DNA from: JACRAO01 sp964490895
GTDB lineage: Bacteria; Bdellovibrionota; UBA1018
Assembly: GCA_964490895.1 (NCBI GenBank)
Contig: CAZBEI010000046.1
Location: forward strand, 1 to 56,004
Length of the DNA: 56,004 nt
Reading direction: 5' to 3'
The notes under the pieces: generated by a model
The model's database searches: none
What the model saw: the letters and a program-made list of their open reading frames with translations, nothing else
What the model was told of the DNA's origin: nothing
In this document: positions 8,384-16,592 of the stretch, piece by piece
Position numbering within the stretch: position 1 is the stretch's first letter
Layout of the letters: each line of letters starts with the position of its first letter
Made by a program: the position numbers and the translations under genes

Positions 8384-9618
8384 TTACAACAAAAGTTGTT
8401 TTATGGAAAAAACCAGTGGGCGTTTTACTCGAAGATGATCAAGGCCAAATCAGTTTCGAATATACACCTGAATTTATCAAAAGTGGTTTAAATATTTCAC
8501 CGCTACACCTTCCTCTTGCTAAAAACATTTACTCGTTTCATCCCTTGAGACGCAGCGAGGCTTTTATGGGGCTTCCTGGCGTATTTGCCGACAGCTTGCC
8601 AGATAAGTTTGGAAATAAAATCATCACTCAATATTTTGAGAACAAAGGAAAAAGCAAAAATGAGATTACTCCCTTGCAACGCCTACTTTATATTGGAGAT
8701 AGAGCAATGGGTGCCCTTCAATATGAACCCCCCATGGATAAGACACGTCCCCTAAAAGTGATAGAAGCCCTAGAAATTGCCGACCTAGTAAAACAAGCAC
8801 GCAAAGTAATTCGGGGTGATCTTCGAGTAAAAACCGCAGAAATAATGCAGCTTGGAGCAAGCGCGGGAGGTGCAAGGTCAAAAGCGATCATCGGATGGAA
8901 CGATAAAACCAATACGGTGATTGCAGGAAGCGGACCCCTCCCCAGTGGATTTGAACACTGGCTCATTAAATTTGATAGAGCAGGAGACACCGAGGATAAA
9001 CACACCTATAATCGTGCCGAATATGTCTATTCTTTGATTGCCCAAAGGGCCGGAATTTTCATGTCTAAAACCCGGTTACTAGAAGAAAATGGCCGATCTC
9101 ATTTTATGGCCAAACGGTTTGACAGAAGAGCGAACCATAAAATTCACATGCATTCCTTGGCGGGAATAACCCATACTGACTACAACCTTCCACAAGCCTA
9201 TAGCTATGAACAGTACTTTAGAGTGATTTTAGATATCATAAACGATTATATAGCCCTCGAGCAGGCCTATCGCCGAATGATCTTCAATTTTGTAGGCAGA
9301 AACCAAGATGATCATGTAAAAAATATTTCTTTTCTCATGGACGAAGAAGGGCAATGGGGTCTTGCCCCTGCTTTTGATTTAACCTATGCCAATGGTTCTG
9401 GGTGGACCAAGCAGCATCAAATGACCTTAAATTCTAAATCAGCTCATTTTACTCAGAAAGAAATTCTGGCTGTTGGAAACCAGTTTTCGATTAAGAGGCC
9501 TGAGAGGATTTTAGAAGAAGTGCAGGATACTTTTTTAGCATGGAAAAATCTAGCCAAAGATCATGGCATCAATAAAACTTTTCGGGATGAGGTCCAAAAA
9601 AATATACGAAAATTTTAG
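8380..9618 (+). CDS. hipA: HipA-family serine/threonine kinase toxin
   Basis: 412 aa. The N-terminal couple_hipA-type domain covers about 1-105. The kinase domain has a Ser-containing P-loop-like motif (LGASAGGARSKA, about 158-169), the catalytic loop NQDDHVKN (about 309-316) and the metal-binding PAFDLTY (about 331-337). HipA of E. coli phosphorylates glutamyl-tRNA synthetase; the target of this member is unknown. The reading frame is intact. It sits on a toxin-antitoxin island between a relE remnant and a DUF4143 ATPase. Confidence 0.9.
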   Translation: MITTKVVLWKKPVGVLLEDDQGQISFEYTPEFIKSGLNISPLHLPLAKNIYSFHPLRRSEAFMGLPGVFADSLPDKFGNKIITQYFENKGKSKNEITPLQRLLYIGDRAMGALQYEPPMDKTRPLKVIEALEIADLVKQARKVIRGDLRVKTAEIMQLGASAGGARSKAIIGWNDKTNTVIAGSGPLPSGFEHWLIKFDRAGDTEDKHTYNRAEYVYSLIAQRAGIFMSKTRLLEENGRSHFMAKRFDRRANHKIHMHSLAGITHTDYNLPQAYSYEQYFRVILDIINDYIALEQAYRRMIFNFVGRNQDDHVKNISFLMDEEGQWGLAPAFDLTYANGSGWTKQHQMTLNSKSAHFTQKEILAVGNQFSIKRPERILEEVQDTFLAWKNLAKDHGINKTFRDEVQKNIRKF

Positions 9619-9623
9619 ATGTG

Positions 9624-9646
9624 GTGCCTGTCAGACAGCTGGGCAC
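9624..9646. terminator. Small hairpin between convergent hipA and ATPase genes
   Basis: GTGCC (9624-9628) pairs with GGCAC (9642-9646), with an inner CTGT/ACAG stem. It fills nearly all of the 28-bp gap between two convergent stop codons, so it may act as a bidirectional terminator. There is no T-run, so the call is weak. Confidence 0.35.
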
Positions 9647-10801
9647 TTAAATCATCTCTGATAACAACTCTGTTGCCGGACAGACCCTAATGCCCTGAGG
9701 AGTGGAATAATTTTTTTTGCCCTGAAAGTGCACCTGAAAGGTGGGCACCTCTGGAAATCTTTGCTTCAAGGTAAGGAGCCGGGGATTCACTTGGTCGTCC
9801 GAAAACTTGCACTCCACAAAGAAGATAGGATTCCCGTTTGTGAGCAACACAAAATCAACCTCCGTCCCATCTTTCATCCTAAAATAACGCAACTCGGTTC
9901 GGCGACCTTCTGTGTCTTGAAGCCAATGGGCGTATTTTAATAAATGCACTGCGATGAGATTTTCAAAACGTGCTGGGTCATTCTCGACAGCTGCCCAGTT
10001 GTAAAAATAAAGCTTCCGTTCCTTCTTAACGGCTTTAATAAAGGGTCCCCCAAAAGGGGGGATGGTAAAAACCAAGTAGAGCCTTTCGAGAATTTCAATC
10101 CAGCGCGCGACTGTGCGATGGGCAAGCTGGAGATCTTCGCGCAAAGCATTAATGGAGAGTGGGCCCCCCACAAGATCGGGCAGACGGTAGACCAAAAGTT
10201 CTAATGAACCGAGATCTTCGACAACTTCGAGAGAGCTAAGGTCTTCAGTAAAAAGTCGCTGTGCGTACTCCAGTGTCCAGCGCCGAACTTCTTTTTCGCT
10301 TTGTGAAAAAAAAGGTTCTGGAAACCCAGAATACTTCAATAAATTGGCGAGATCCGACTGAGATTGCCCACTGATTTCGGCAAAACTCAGGGGCATAAGA
10401 CGCAAATAATGATACCGACCCTGGAGCGAATCCCCACCACGCCGGTACAAATCAAGTCTAGCGCTGCCAGTGACTAGAATTTTTCTGTGATCCACTTCAT
10501 CCACTTTTATTGCATCAAAGATGCCCTTGAGGTAATTACGCCACTTCTTGTATTTGTGGATCTCATCTAATACGAGTAGCTCTGTCTTGGGCAATTCTTC
10601 TCGAAGAATTCGTGTTCGATGACTTCCAATGTCCCAGTTGAGATAACCTGTTTTTTCTTTAGGAAGGAGAGAATTGGCAAGGGTTGTTTTCCCCACTTGT
10701 CTTGGACCACCCAGAAAGACCATCTTTTTTTCAAGATCAGATAAAATTTGCTTCGAAAGGTATCTTTTGATTTTGGCGGTTTTGGTAGGACTACGCTGCA
10801 T
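9647..10801 (-). CDS. AAA+ ATPase of the AAA_14/DUF4143 family
   Basis: 384 aa. Walker A is GGPRQVGKTT (about 31-40), Walker B LLVLDEIHK (about 75-83), and the sensor strand VTGSARLDLYRRGG is typical of the family. The C-terminal domain ends with GTEVDFVLLTNG and IFFVECKF, a nuclease-like core with the D...ExK pattern apparently kept. ATG at 10801. It is convergent with hipA. Upstream lies a 58-bp palindrome, presumably its operator. A decayed gene at 20.4-20.7 kb is most similar to this copy in its last 80 residues. Confidence 0.85.
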   Translation of the reverse strand: MQRSPTKTAKIKRYLSKQILSDLEKKMVFLGGPRQVGKTTLANSLLPKEKTGYLNWDIGSHRTRILREELPKTELLVLDEIHKYKKWRNYLKGIFDAIKVDEVDHRKILVTGSARLDLYRRGGDSLQGRYHYLRLMPLSFAEISGQSQSDLANLLKYSGFPEPFFSQSEKEVRRWTLEYAQRLFTEDLSSLEVVEDLGSLELLVYRLPDLVGGPLSINALREDLQLAHRTVARWIEILERLYLVFTIPPFGGPFIKAVKKERKLYFYNWAAVENDPARFENLIAVHLLKYAHWLQDTEGRRTELRYFRMKDGTEVDFVLLTNGNPIFFVECKFSDDQVNPRLLTLKQRFPEVPTFQVHFQGKKNYSTPQGIRVCPATELLSEMI

Positions 10802-10807
10802 TTAAGT

Positions 10808-10865
10808 CTAATTTAACATATAAGCAAAATTAGTCCATACTTATTTTGCTTATATGTTAAATTAG
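10808..10865. repeat. 58-bp near-perfect palindrome with 23-bp arms upstream of the ATPase gene
   Basis: Positions 10808-10830 are the exact reverse complement of 10843-10865 (23 bp), and part of the 12-bp centre is also symmetric. AAATTAGTCCA additionally occurs as a direct repeat (10827-10837 and 10858-10868). The palindrome ends 6 bp before the ATPase ATG and must contain its promoter. The ends ATTTAAC and GTTAAAT happen to match integron attC boxes, but the arms are too perfect and too AT-rich for a typical attC. The best guess is an autoregulatory operator or an element end. Confidence 0.75.
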
Positions 10866-11022
10866 TCCAGTTTGGTTATAATCAGATTTTGTAAAGTGAC
10901 TCAGACCTAAATCACATCCTTCAAGAAGCACAGGGTTGTGCGGAGGGTTTTCACAAGGAGGATGACGCAGTCGCAGGCCAAAAGATACCGTTAAGAACGA
11001 GCATTTATTTATTGACGAGCCC

Positions 11023-11664
11023 TTAGTTTGGGGCGCCCCACCCAAGCGCTTTAGCGATGACTGGCAACTGCTCGCAAAATATTTTTTTGCAGGCATTGGC
11101 AATCTGCATGTGCTCCAATTGAGTCCCATGCCCCGTTCGAAGTTGTATATAATGAATCCAGCTTCTCACTGTGCCATTCATATAAAGTTTGGTCTGCGCA
11201 TTGAGGGGGAGTAAAAAACGAGCGCTCTCTTTGGCGATCCCTTTCTCAAGAGCCTCATGATACCTTTTGTGGCAAAGTTCCCAAACTTCGTTTTGTGCGT
11301 TTTGAAACCATTCCTGTACTGTGGGATCTAGATCATCTGTTGAGTTTTGTCTGTTTTTTAGATCTTGTTTTCTTGCACTGCATAAGACAAACGAATTCGA
11401 AACTGCATAGCGCTGCGAGAACTCCTGAAACGAAAACGAACGATGCCTTAAAATCTGAGGAGCAATCCCTCTGGATGTCACAATCTCTAACACCATATTG
11501 GCTTGTTCAAAAATAGACCAATGTGCTTGTTTCACGCAGTAGCTCAAAAGCTTGCCGATCTCAGGATTGTCCTGATTTTCTGGATTGCTCACCCGAGCAC
11601 AATAGGCAATGGTCTCTTCGGCCTGAGGGGTAATCGAAATCAGTTTGACGTTCTCGGTTTCCAC
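11023..11664 (-). CDS. thyX: Flavin-dependent thymidylate synthase ThyX
   Basis: 213 aa. The ThyX signature RHRxxSxxxxSxR is present as RHRSFSFQEFSQR (residues 73-85). The enzyme methylates dUMP to dTMP using methylenetetrahydrofolate, FAD and NADPH. The length is normal and the C-terminal LRTGHGTQLEHM helix fits the family. No thyA is seen in the window. It stands alone on the minus strand; the 157 bp downstream (10866-11022) contain no gene I can support. Confidence 0.93.
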   Translation of the reverse strand: METENVKLISITPQAEETIAYCARVSNPENQDNPEIGKLLSYCVKQAHWSIFEQANMVLEIVTSRGIAPQILRHRSFSFQEFSQRYAVSNSFVLCSARKQDLKNRQNSTDDLDPTVQEWFQNAQNEVWELCHKRYHEALEKGIAKESARFLLPLNAQTKLYMNGTVRSWIHYIQLRTGHGTQLEHMQIANACKKIFCEQLPVIAKALGWGAPN

Positions 11665-11786
11665 TCTTTCTTATTACTCTTGAGCAAGCAATATTCCAAG
11701 AACATTTCGGAACTAAATGAGAAGCCATTTTTTAGATAAAATAACGGACTTGGGGTAATATCTCTCCAATAAGGCTGGTAAACCTA

Positions 11787-12188
11787 TTGTCCAAGCAAGA
11801 AATAATAAAAAGATTGCTGACCTTTTTTAATCAAAAAGCTGAGTTTAGTCTGATTTTTGGATCCTTTATAACTCCAGCTTTTAATAAAGAAAGCGATATT
11901 GACCTGGCTGTTTACTTTAAAAAACCACCCGTAACTATAAAAAACCTAAGTGCACTCATGGATCCACTCACAGAGCTCATGCATAGAAAAGTAGACCTCA
12001 TTGTACTCAATAGGTCTGATATCATCATCACGATGCAGGCTCTTGCTAATGGGAAACTGATCCTCAATAATAATCCCGGTAAATTTTTAGAGTATAAGGC
12101 ACAAAAAATAAGCGAATATATTGACTTCAAAAGAACTAGAAAAATCATAGAAGATAATCTTGTCGGAAAGAGGAAACCTCATGCTTGA
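11787..12188 (+). CDS. mntA: MntA-type minimal nucleotidyltransferase antitoxin
   Basis: 133 aa from TTG 11787. The nucleotidyltransferase signature GSFx9DxD is present (GSF at residues 26-28, DID at 38-40), and a third acidic residue sits in KVDLIVL. MntA enzymes inactivate their HepT partner by adding AMP to a tyrosine. The gene overlaps hepT by 8 bp, the normal order for this system. The TTG start and poor ribosome-binding site suggest low translation. Confidence 0.82.
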   Translation: MSKQEIIKRLLTFFNQKAEFSLIFGSFITPAFNKESDIDLAVYFKKPPVTIKNLSALMDPLTELMHRKVDLIVLNRSDIIITMQALANGKLILNNNPGKFLEYKAQKISEYIDFKRTRKIIEDNLVGKRKPHA

Positions 12189-12606
12189 AAAAGATGCCAT
12201 TCTTTCTAAGATTTCAATTATTAAAAACTGTTTAAAAACGGTAAAAAAAGCTGTCAAAAATGATCCTAAGCGACTCAAGGATTTTATGGTGCAAGATGTT
12301 TTTGTTTTAAATATTCAAAGAGCTGCGCAAGCTTGTATTGATATGGCAAATATCGTGATCACTCAAAAAAACCTTGAACTCCCGAGATCCTATAAAAATG
12401 CTTTTTTTATTCTTGAGAAAGAAAAAGTGATTTCAAGTGGCGTAGCCCTAAAAATGCAAAAAATGGCGGGGTTTAGAAATATTTCAATCCATGAGTATCA
12501 AGAGATTAACGTCGATATATTGAAATCCATTTTTAAGAACCACTTAAACGATTTTGAACTATTTTATTCCGAAATTTTTGTGGATCAGAAAAATGAAAAG
12601 AATTAA
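12181..12606 (+). CDS. hepT: HepT-family HEPN ribonuclease toxin (DUF86-like)
   Basis: 141 aa from ATG 12181, preferred because AGAGGA lies just upstream and the overlap with mntA is only 8 bp. The HEPN catalytic motif Rx4HxY is intact (RNISIHEY, residues 103-110), including the tyrosine that MntA modifies. The protein is all-helical. HepT acts as an RNase that is neutralised by AMPylation. Together with mntA this is a complete HepT/MntA module. Confidence 0.85.
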   Translation: MLEKDAILSKISIIKNCLKTVKKAVKNDPKRLKDFMVQDVFVLNIQRAAQACIDMANIVITQKNLELPRSYKNAFFILEKEKVISSGVALKMQKMAGFRNISIHEYQEINVDILKSIFKNHLNDFELFYSEIFVDQKNEKN

Positions 12607-12670
12607 TCGGTTTTCTGGATCTAAATTTCCGCTACTCTAAAATAATTCGATTCTCTATTTTATGTATCTT

Positions 12671-13720
12671 CTATTCCCATTTGACCTGGACAAATTGCTT
12701 TGGGGGCTCGAATTCAAAGACTTCCATGAGTGCATATAAAAATTGCGTGTCCAAAGAGCCAGAATAAAATAAGAGTAAATCAGAAAACGCCCGTTTAGGT
12801 GATATCCCAGAGCACTCTGGGCCCTTGACTACATATTCTGCAAATTTATCCGCAACCGAAATCAGCTTGGCCAAAGGATGAATTTCCCCCCTCTTCAATC
12901 CCTGAGGATAACCATGTCCCGTACAATCCTCATGGTGCTGTAAGATAATCTGCAGCACTTCTCTGGGCACAGCTTCGACTTTAGATAAAAGCTCCATCCC
13001 TTTGAGGGGATGAGTTTCGTAAACTTTAATCTCATGGGGAGTCATCGCAATCCTGGGCTTATTAATGATATCTTTGGGCAACTCTTTTTTCCCAATGTCA
13101 TGGAGCAGGCCAGCGATCGAAATTTTTGTCAGCGTGACAGGAGCCGTCCACTGGAGTTGTCTTGCAATGAGGCACGAATAAAAACTGACTGCAACACTGT
13201 GCGCATAGAGATGATCCGCGTGTTCGTTCAAGGCCTCAATTAAATCAAATGCAGGCTTAGAGTCTGCCAAAATTTCAGTGGCTGTTTCGATCACTGTTTT
13301 TGCTGACTCGTATGCACTCGCATCAATGTCACTTGTATAAAGATGATTCAGCACAATCTCACCGGTATGCTTGAGGAGTTTCATTTTTTCCTGGGACGTC
13401 ACTTTTTCGTGTTTATTTGCTTCCTGAATAAGATTGATGTTTACCCCTATATAGTTTTGAAAGTCCTCTTTCTTCATAAATATAAATCGGACGCCTTTTA
13501 AGCTGTAGGCTTTAAAATTTTGAATCGGTATTTCTTCGCCTTTGTGAACAACATGTACATATTTTTTTTCAGATAAACGGAGGTAGAGATCATAGGACAC
13601 TTTTTTTTCTTTGTTTTTTGAGATTTGCATTTCGATCTCTTTGCTAGAAATAAAATCTAAAATGTTCAACTTACAGAAAGCTTCGTCTAATTCTTCGATT
13701 GTTTCACTTTGGATTGACAT
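12671..13720 (-). CDS. HD-GYP domain protein, putative cyclic-di-GMP phosphodiesterase
   Basis: 349 aa from ATG 13720; an ATG at 13750 adds 10 residues without domain value. Residues 1-140 are an uncharacterised N-terminal region. The HD-GYP domain follows with HD at 207-208 (LLHDIGKKELP), HHED at 262-265 and GYP at 270-272. Such enzymes hydrolyse c-di-GMP and commonly control motility or lifestyle switching. The usual long GYP helix end is present but compact. No signal peptide or membrane segment was seen, so it is cytoplasmic. Confidence 0.88.
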   Translation of the reverse strand: MSIQSETIEELDEAFCKLNILDFISSKEIEMQISKNKEKKVSYDLYLRLSEKKYVHVVHKGEEIPIQNFKAYSLKGVRFIFMKKEDFQNYIGVNINLIQEANKHEKVTSQEKMKLLKHTGEIVLNHLYTSDIDASAYESAKTVIETATEILADSKPAFDLIEALNEHADHLYAHSVAVSFYSCLIARQLQWTAPVTLTKISIAGLLHDIGKKELPKDIINKPRIAMTPHEIKVYETHPLKGMELLSKVEAVPREVLQIILQHHEDCTGHGYPQGLKRGEIHPLAKLISVADKFAEYVVKGPECSGISPKRAFSDLLLFYSGSLDTQFLYALMEVFEFEPPKQFVQVKWE

Positions 13721-13762
13721 AAACTTCTGAGATCCTCTGGCGCATTGCACCCCAAAGCCCTG

Positions 13763-13808
13763 TGGGCTTTGAACTCTAAAGCCCCCCCTGGGCTTTGAAC
13801 TCTAAAGC
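13763..13808. repeat. Two 20-bp direct repeats, each containing a hairpin half
   Basis: A 20-bp unit beginning TGGGCTTTGAAC occurs at 13763-13782 and at 13789-13808 (26-bp period). The AAAGCCC/GGGCTTT pairs at 13754-13770 and 13777-13796 also form two small stem-loops in tandem. The unit lies between the divergent HD-GYP and ABC transporter genes, so it is within a promoter region; role unknown. Confidence 0.6.
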
Positions 13809-13854
13809 TCTCATCGACAAAAAGAGGAATCTCCTATAAATGTAATTGTATCTT

Positions 13855-14865
13855 ATGCACTCCGTCAGCAATCCCATTATCGAAGTCAAAAAACTCTCCA
13901 GATCCTATCAATTCCCAACCAAGGAAGAAGGCTGGGGAGGCGTTTTCGAACTCCTCACAAAACCCAAATATAAAACAACTGAGGCCCTTAAAACCATTGA
14001 TTTTCAAATCGAAGAAGGCAGTTTTATTGGACTCATTGGAGCCAATGGCGCAGGCAAGACGACTTTACTAAAAATCCTCTCTGGACTCATTCCGCCTTCC
14101 TTGGGCAGCGCACAAGTGATGGGCTTCGATCCATTTAAGAGAAGCTTAGAGTTTAGAAAAAATATCTCTTTAGTCATGGGTCAAAAAGCACAGCTTTGGT
14201 GGGATCTCTCTGCTCTTGATGCATTTGATCTTTTGCGAGCTATTTACGAAATACCAAGCCCTCTCTTTCGCGAGCGACTCAAAACTCTCACCGAGCTGTT
14301 GGATGTTCAAAAACATCTAAAAACCCAAATTCGAAAACTCTCCCTGGGAGAGCGAATGAAAATGGAAATTATGGGTTCTCTGTTGCACTGGCCCAAAGTG
14401 ATTTTCCTAGACGAACCGACCATTGGCTTAGATGTATTGTCAGCCCATAAATTACGCGAATTTCTGAGAGTGTTCAATCAAAACGAAAAAGCGACAATTA
14501 TTCTTACCAGTCACAATATGGATGACATTGAGCGGCTCTGTCCTAGAATTCTCATTCTCAGAACAGGGGAGCTCATTTATGATGGCCCTCCAGAAAAACT
14601 TATTCAGAGGGAAGAAATCCAACTTCGAATACGACTCATGCAAAACCCATCCCTTGACGATGTATCGCAAATCACCGAGGTCCCCTTAAAGCAAATCGCA
14701 TCCGAAAAAACAGAAGAATTAACCTTGATCTTATTTTGTATTAAAAGAGATCAAATTATTCCTACCCTCCAAAGGCTGATTTCGAAATTCCAAATCATCG
14801 ATATGGGAATCGAAGAACAGAGTCTAGAATCTGCCATTCAGCGAATATATGAAAAAACTACTTAA
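13855..14865 (+). CDS. ABC-2 type exporter, ATP-binding subunit
   Basis: 336 aa from ATG 13855 (TTG 13846 is also possible). Walker A is GANGAGKTT (about 60-68), the signature is LSLGERMKME (about 161-170) and Walker B is VIFLDEPTIGLD (about 179-190). A DUF4162-like C-terminal extension follows residue 240. It overlaps the first permease by 17 bp. With two permeases in the same transcript it forms a heterodimeric ABC-2 exporter of the DUF990 type, often linked to export of drugs, lipids or glycans. The substrate is not evident. Confidence 0.88.
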   Translation: MHSVSNPIIEVKKLSRSYQFPTKEEGWGGVFELLTKPKYKTTEALKTIDFQIEEGSFIGLIGANGAGKTTLLKILSGLIPPSLGSAQVMGFDPFKRSLEFRKNISLVMGQKAQLWWDLSALDAFDLLRAIYEIPSPLFRERLKTLTELLDVQKHLKTQIRKLSLGERMKMEIMGSLLHWPKVIFLDEPTIGLDVLSAHKLREFLRVFNQNEKATIILTSHNMDDIERLCPRILILRTGELIYDGPPEKLIQREEIQLRIRLMQNPSLDDVSQITEVPLKQIASEKTEELTLILFCIKRDQIIPTLQRLISKFQIIDMGIEEQSLESAIQRIYEKTT

Positions 14866-15664
14866 AACCCCCAAAGGCCTTCAGTGGAGAGTGGCTGCTT
14901 TAAAAAATGGCCTCTTGGACGCCACCGCCTATCGTGTCGAATTTTTTATCGAAGTTCTGGGCTCTGCTTTTGTCCCTGCTGCTATCCAGCTTGTCCTTTG
15001 GTATGGAGTTTTTTCTTTTAACCCAAAAGCCTCATTGGGCGGGCTCAGTCATCTAGAGCTTGTTCAATATACGCTAACCTCTATTTTATTTTCTCAAATC
15101 CGAGGTGGAAATCATGACTTTGACCTCCATGAAATGATTCGAACAGGTGGATTGAGCCAATACCTTCTCAGGCCCGTTGGAGTGGTCGAATTTATCTATA
15201 TCAGAGGAGTCGCCTCCAAACTTTTTTTAGCCCTCTTGTGCCTCTGTGTCGGAATCCTGTTGAGTGTTTGGATTCCTATTTCGCCGCTTCGGCTATGTGG
15301 AGCCATAGGTTTGGCGCTCCTCGGAAACATCATCCACTATCAAGTAGGCGCTTGTCTTTCTACTTTTGCTTTTCTGTGGGAGGAAGCCTATAGCGTCCTG
15401 ATGGTCAAAAATCTACTTGTCACTTTCTTATCTGGAGAACTCATCCCACTCAGTCTTTTTCCAAAAAATCTAGAATGGATCTGGAAGTCGACCCCTTTTT
15501 ATCTCTATGTTTTTGGACCTTCGCAATATGCCTTGGGAAAATGGTCTCAAACAGAATTCATGTCTGCGCTTGGGTTGGCATTGCTTTGGATCTTTGTATT
15601 TTGGATTTTAATCCGAGTGAGTTGGGGACTGGGGATCAAGAGGTATCAAAGCCATGGGGGCTAG
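14849..15664 (+). CDS. ABC-2 type exporter permease, subunit 1
   Basis: 271 aa, six predicted membrane segments by hydrophobic runs. IRTGGLSQYLLRPVG near residue 100 is the cytoplasmic motif typical of DUF990/ABC2_membrane_6 permeases. ATG 14849 lies inside the ATPase gene and the 3' end overlaps the second permease by 11 bp, so all three are probably translationally coupled. Confidence 0.82.
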   Translation: MKKLLKTPKGLQWRVAALKNGLLDATAYRVEFFIEVLGSAFVPAAIQLVLWYGVFSFNPKASLGGLSHLELVQYTLTSILFSQIRGGNHDFDLHEMIRTGGLSQYLLRPVGVVEFIYIRGVASKLFLALLCLCVGILLSVWIPISPLRLCGAIGLALLGNIIHYQVGACLSTFAFLWEEAYSVLMVKNLLVTFLSGELIPLSLFPKNLEWIWKSTPFYLYVFGPSQYALGKWSQTEFMSALGLALLWIFVFWILIRVSWGLGIKRYQSHGG

Positions 15665-16460
15665 GGGAAAGGTTTTAAAAAAATATCTTGAAATATACAA
15701 AGTCCAACTCCGAAATAATTTTGCCAGAGAGGCCATTTATCGAACCAATTTATTTACGATGGTCATAGTAGACCTGATTTGGATTGGGGTGGAGTTTAGC
15801 CTCTTCAAAGTGATCTATGCAAACACTCCAAATCTCGCGGGGTGGAGAGAGGAGCAAGTTTATTTTTTCTTGGGCGTTTTCTTTACGTCGGATGCACTCT
15901 TTTCTTTGTTTTTTCAGAGAAATTTTTGGAGTTTCTCTGATTTGGTAAACAAAGGGGAGCTCGATATCCTTTTGACTAAACCTACTCACCCGCTTTTTTT
16001 AGCTCTCACGCGGTGGATTAACTTCACAGCGTTTTTTAATTTCATTTTAGGTATCTTGATCTCTTTTCATTATGCAAAGAGAGCAGGATTTGCTGGTGGC
16101 TTCCATTGGTTTATTTATGCAGGATGGATTTTGATCGGGTTGGCTAGTGCCATTTTGTTGAGGTTTGCTTTTTCAGTTTGGACTTTTTGGACAGAAAGAA
16201 GCTGGGCGATTTCTCAGCTCTATTATCAATTTTTCGCTTTTGCCACCAAACCAGATGTGATTTATCCAAAAATCATTCGTTATACCATCCTAACAGCACT
16301 GCCTTTTGCATTTATTGGGAGCGTTCCAGCTCGAGCCATGATGGAAGGCCTTCACTTTTACGAATGGATCTGGCTTTTTGGCGTGCTGATTTTCTTTTTC
16401 TTCTTTGATCGCTGGATGTGGCACAAAGGACTCAGTCGATATCAAAGCGCGAGCAGCTAG
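15654..16460 (+). CDS. ABC-2 type exporter permease, subunit 2 (DUF990-like)
   Basis: 268 aa, about six membrane segments. The motif LVNKGELDILLTKPTHPLF is the same cytoplasmic element as in subunit 1, in the form typical of DUF990. A motif of this kind usually marks partner permeases that heterodimerise. The stop codon lies 4 bp before the first of three GC-rich palindromes tied to parAB. Confidence 0.85.
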   Translation: MGARGKVLKKYLEIYKVQLRNNFAREAIYRTNLFTMVIVDLIWIGVEFSLFKVIYANTPNLAGWREEQVYFFLGVFFTSDALFSLFFQRNFWSFSDLVNKGELDILLTKPTHPLFLALTRWINFTAFFNFILGILISFHYAKRAGFAGGFHWFIYAGWILIGLASAILLRFAFSVWTFWTERSWAISQLYYQFFAFATKPDVIYPKIIRYTILTALPFAFIGSVPARAMMEGLHFYEWIWLFGVLIFFFFFDRWMWHKGLSRYQSASS

Positions 16461-16464
16461 TTCG

Positions 16465-16484
16465 TCGGTCGCCGCGGCGACCGA
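16465..16484. promoter_or_regulatory. Candidate parS-like palindrome, copy 1 (20-bp perfect)
   Basis: The core is GGTCGCCGCGGCGACC at 16467-16482, perfectly symmetric, with symmetry reaching 20 bp here. It lies between the ABC permease stop and parA, 109 bp before the parA start. The sequence is very GC-rich against an A+T-rich spacer. Two further copies lie inside parA. It differs from the usual chromosomal parS (TGTTTCACGTGAAACA). It is a candidate binding site for the adjacent ParB or for the DNA-binding domain of ParA. Confidence 0.65.
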
Positions 16485-16592
16485 TGATTGTCACAGATTG
16501 TCTTTTTTAAAAAAAATATAAAAAATATCTTGTAACAATAAATAAACCAAATAGAATCACATCTACAGCAAAGTTCCAGGGAGGGACAAAAC

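Noticed and set aside
10808..10865. attC integron recombination site
   Set aside because: End boxes match, but the arms are perfectly paired and AT-rich with no extrahelical bases, and no integrase or cassette array is visible.
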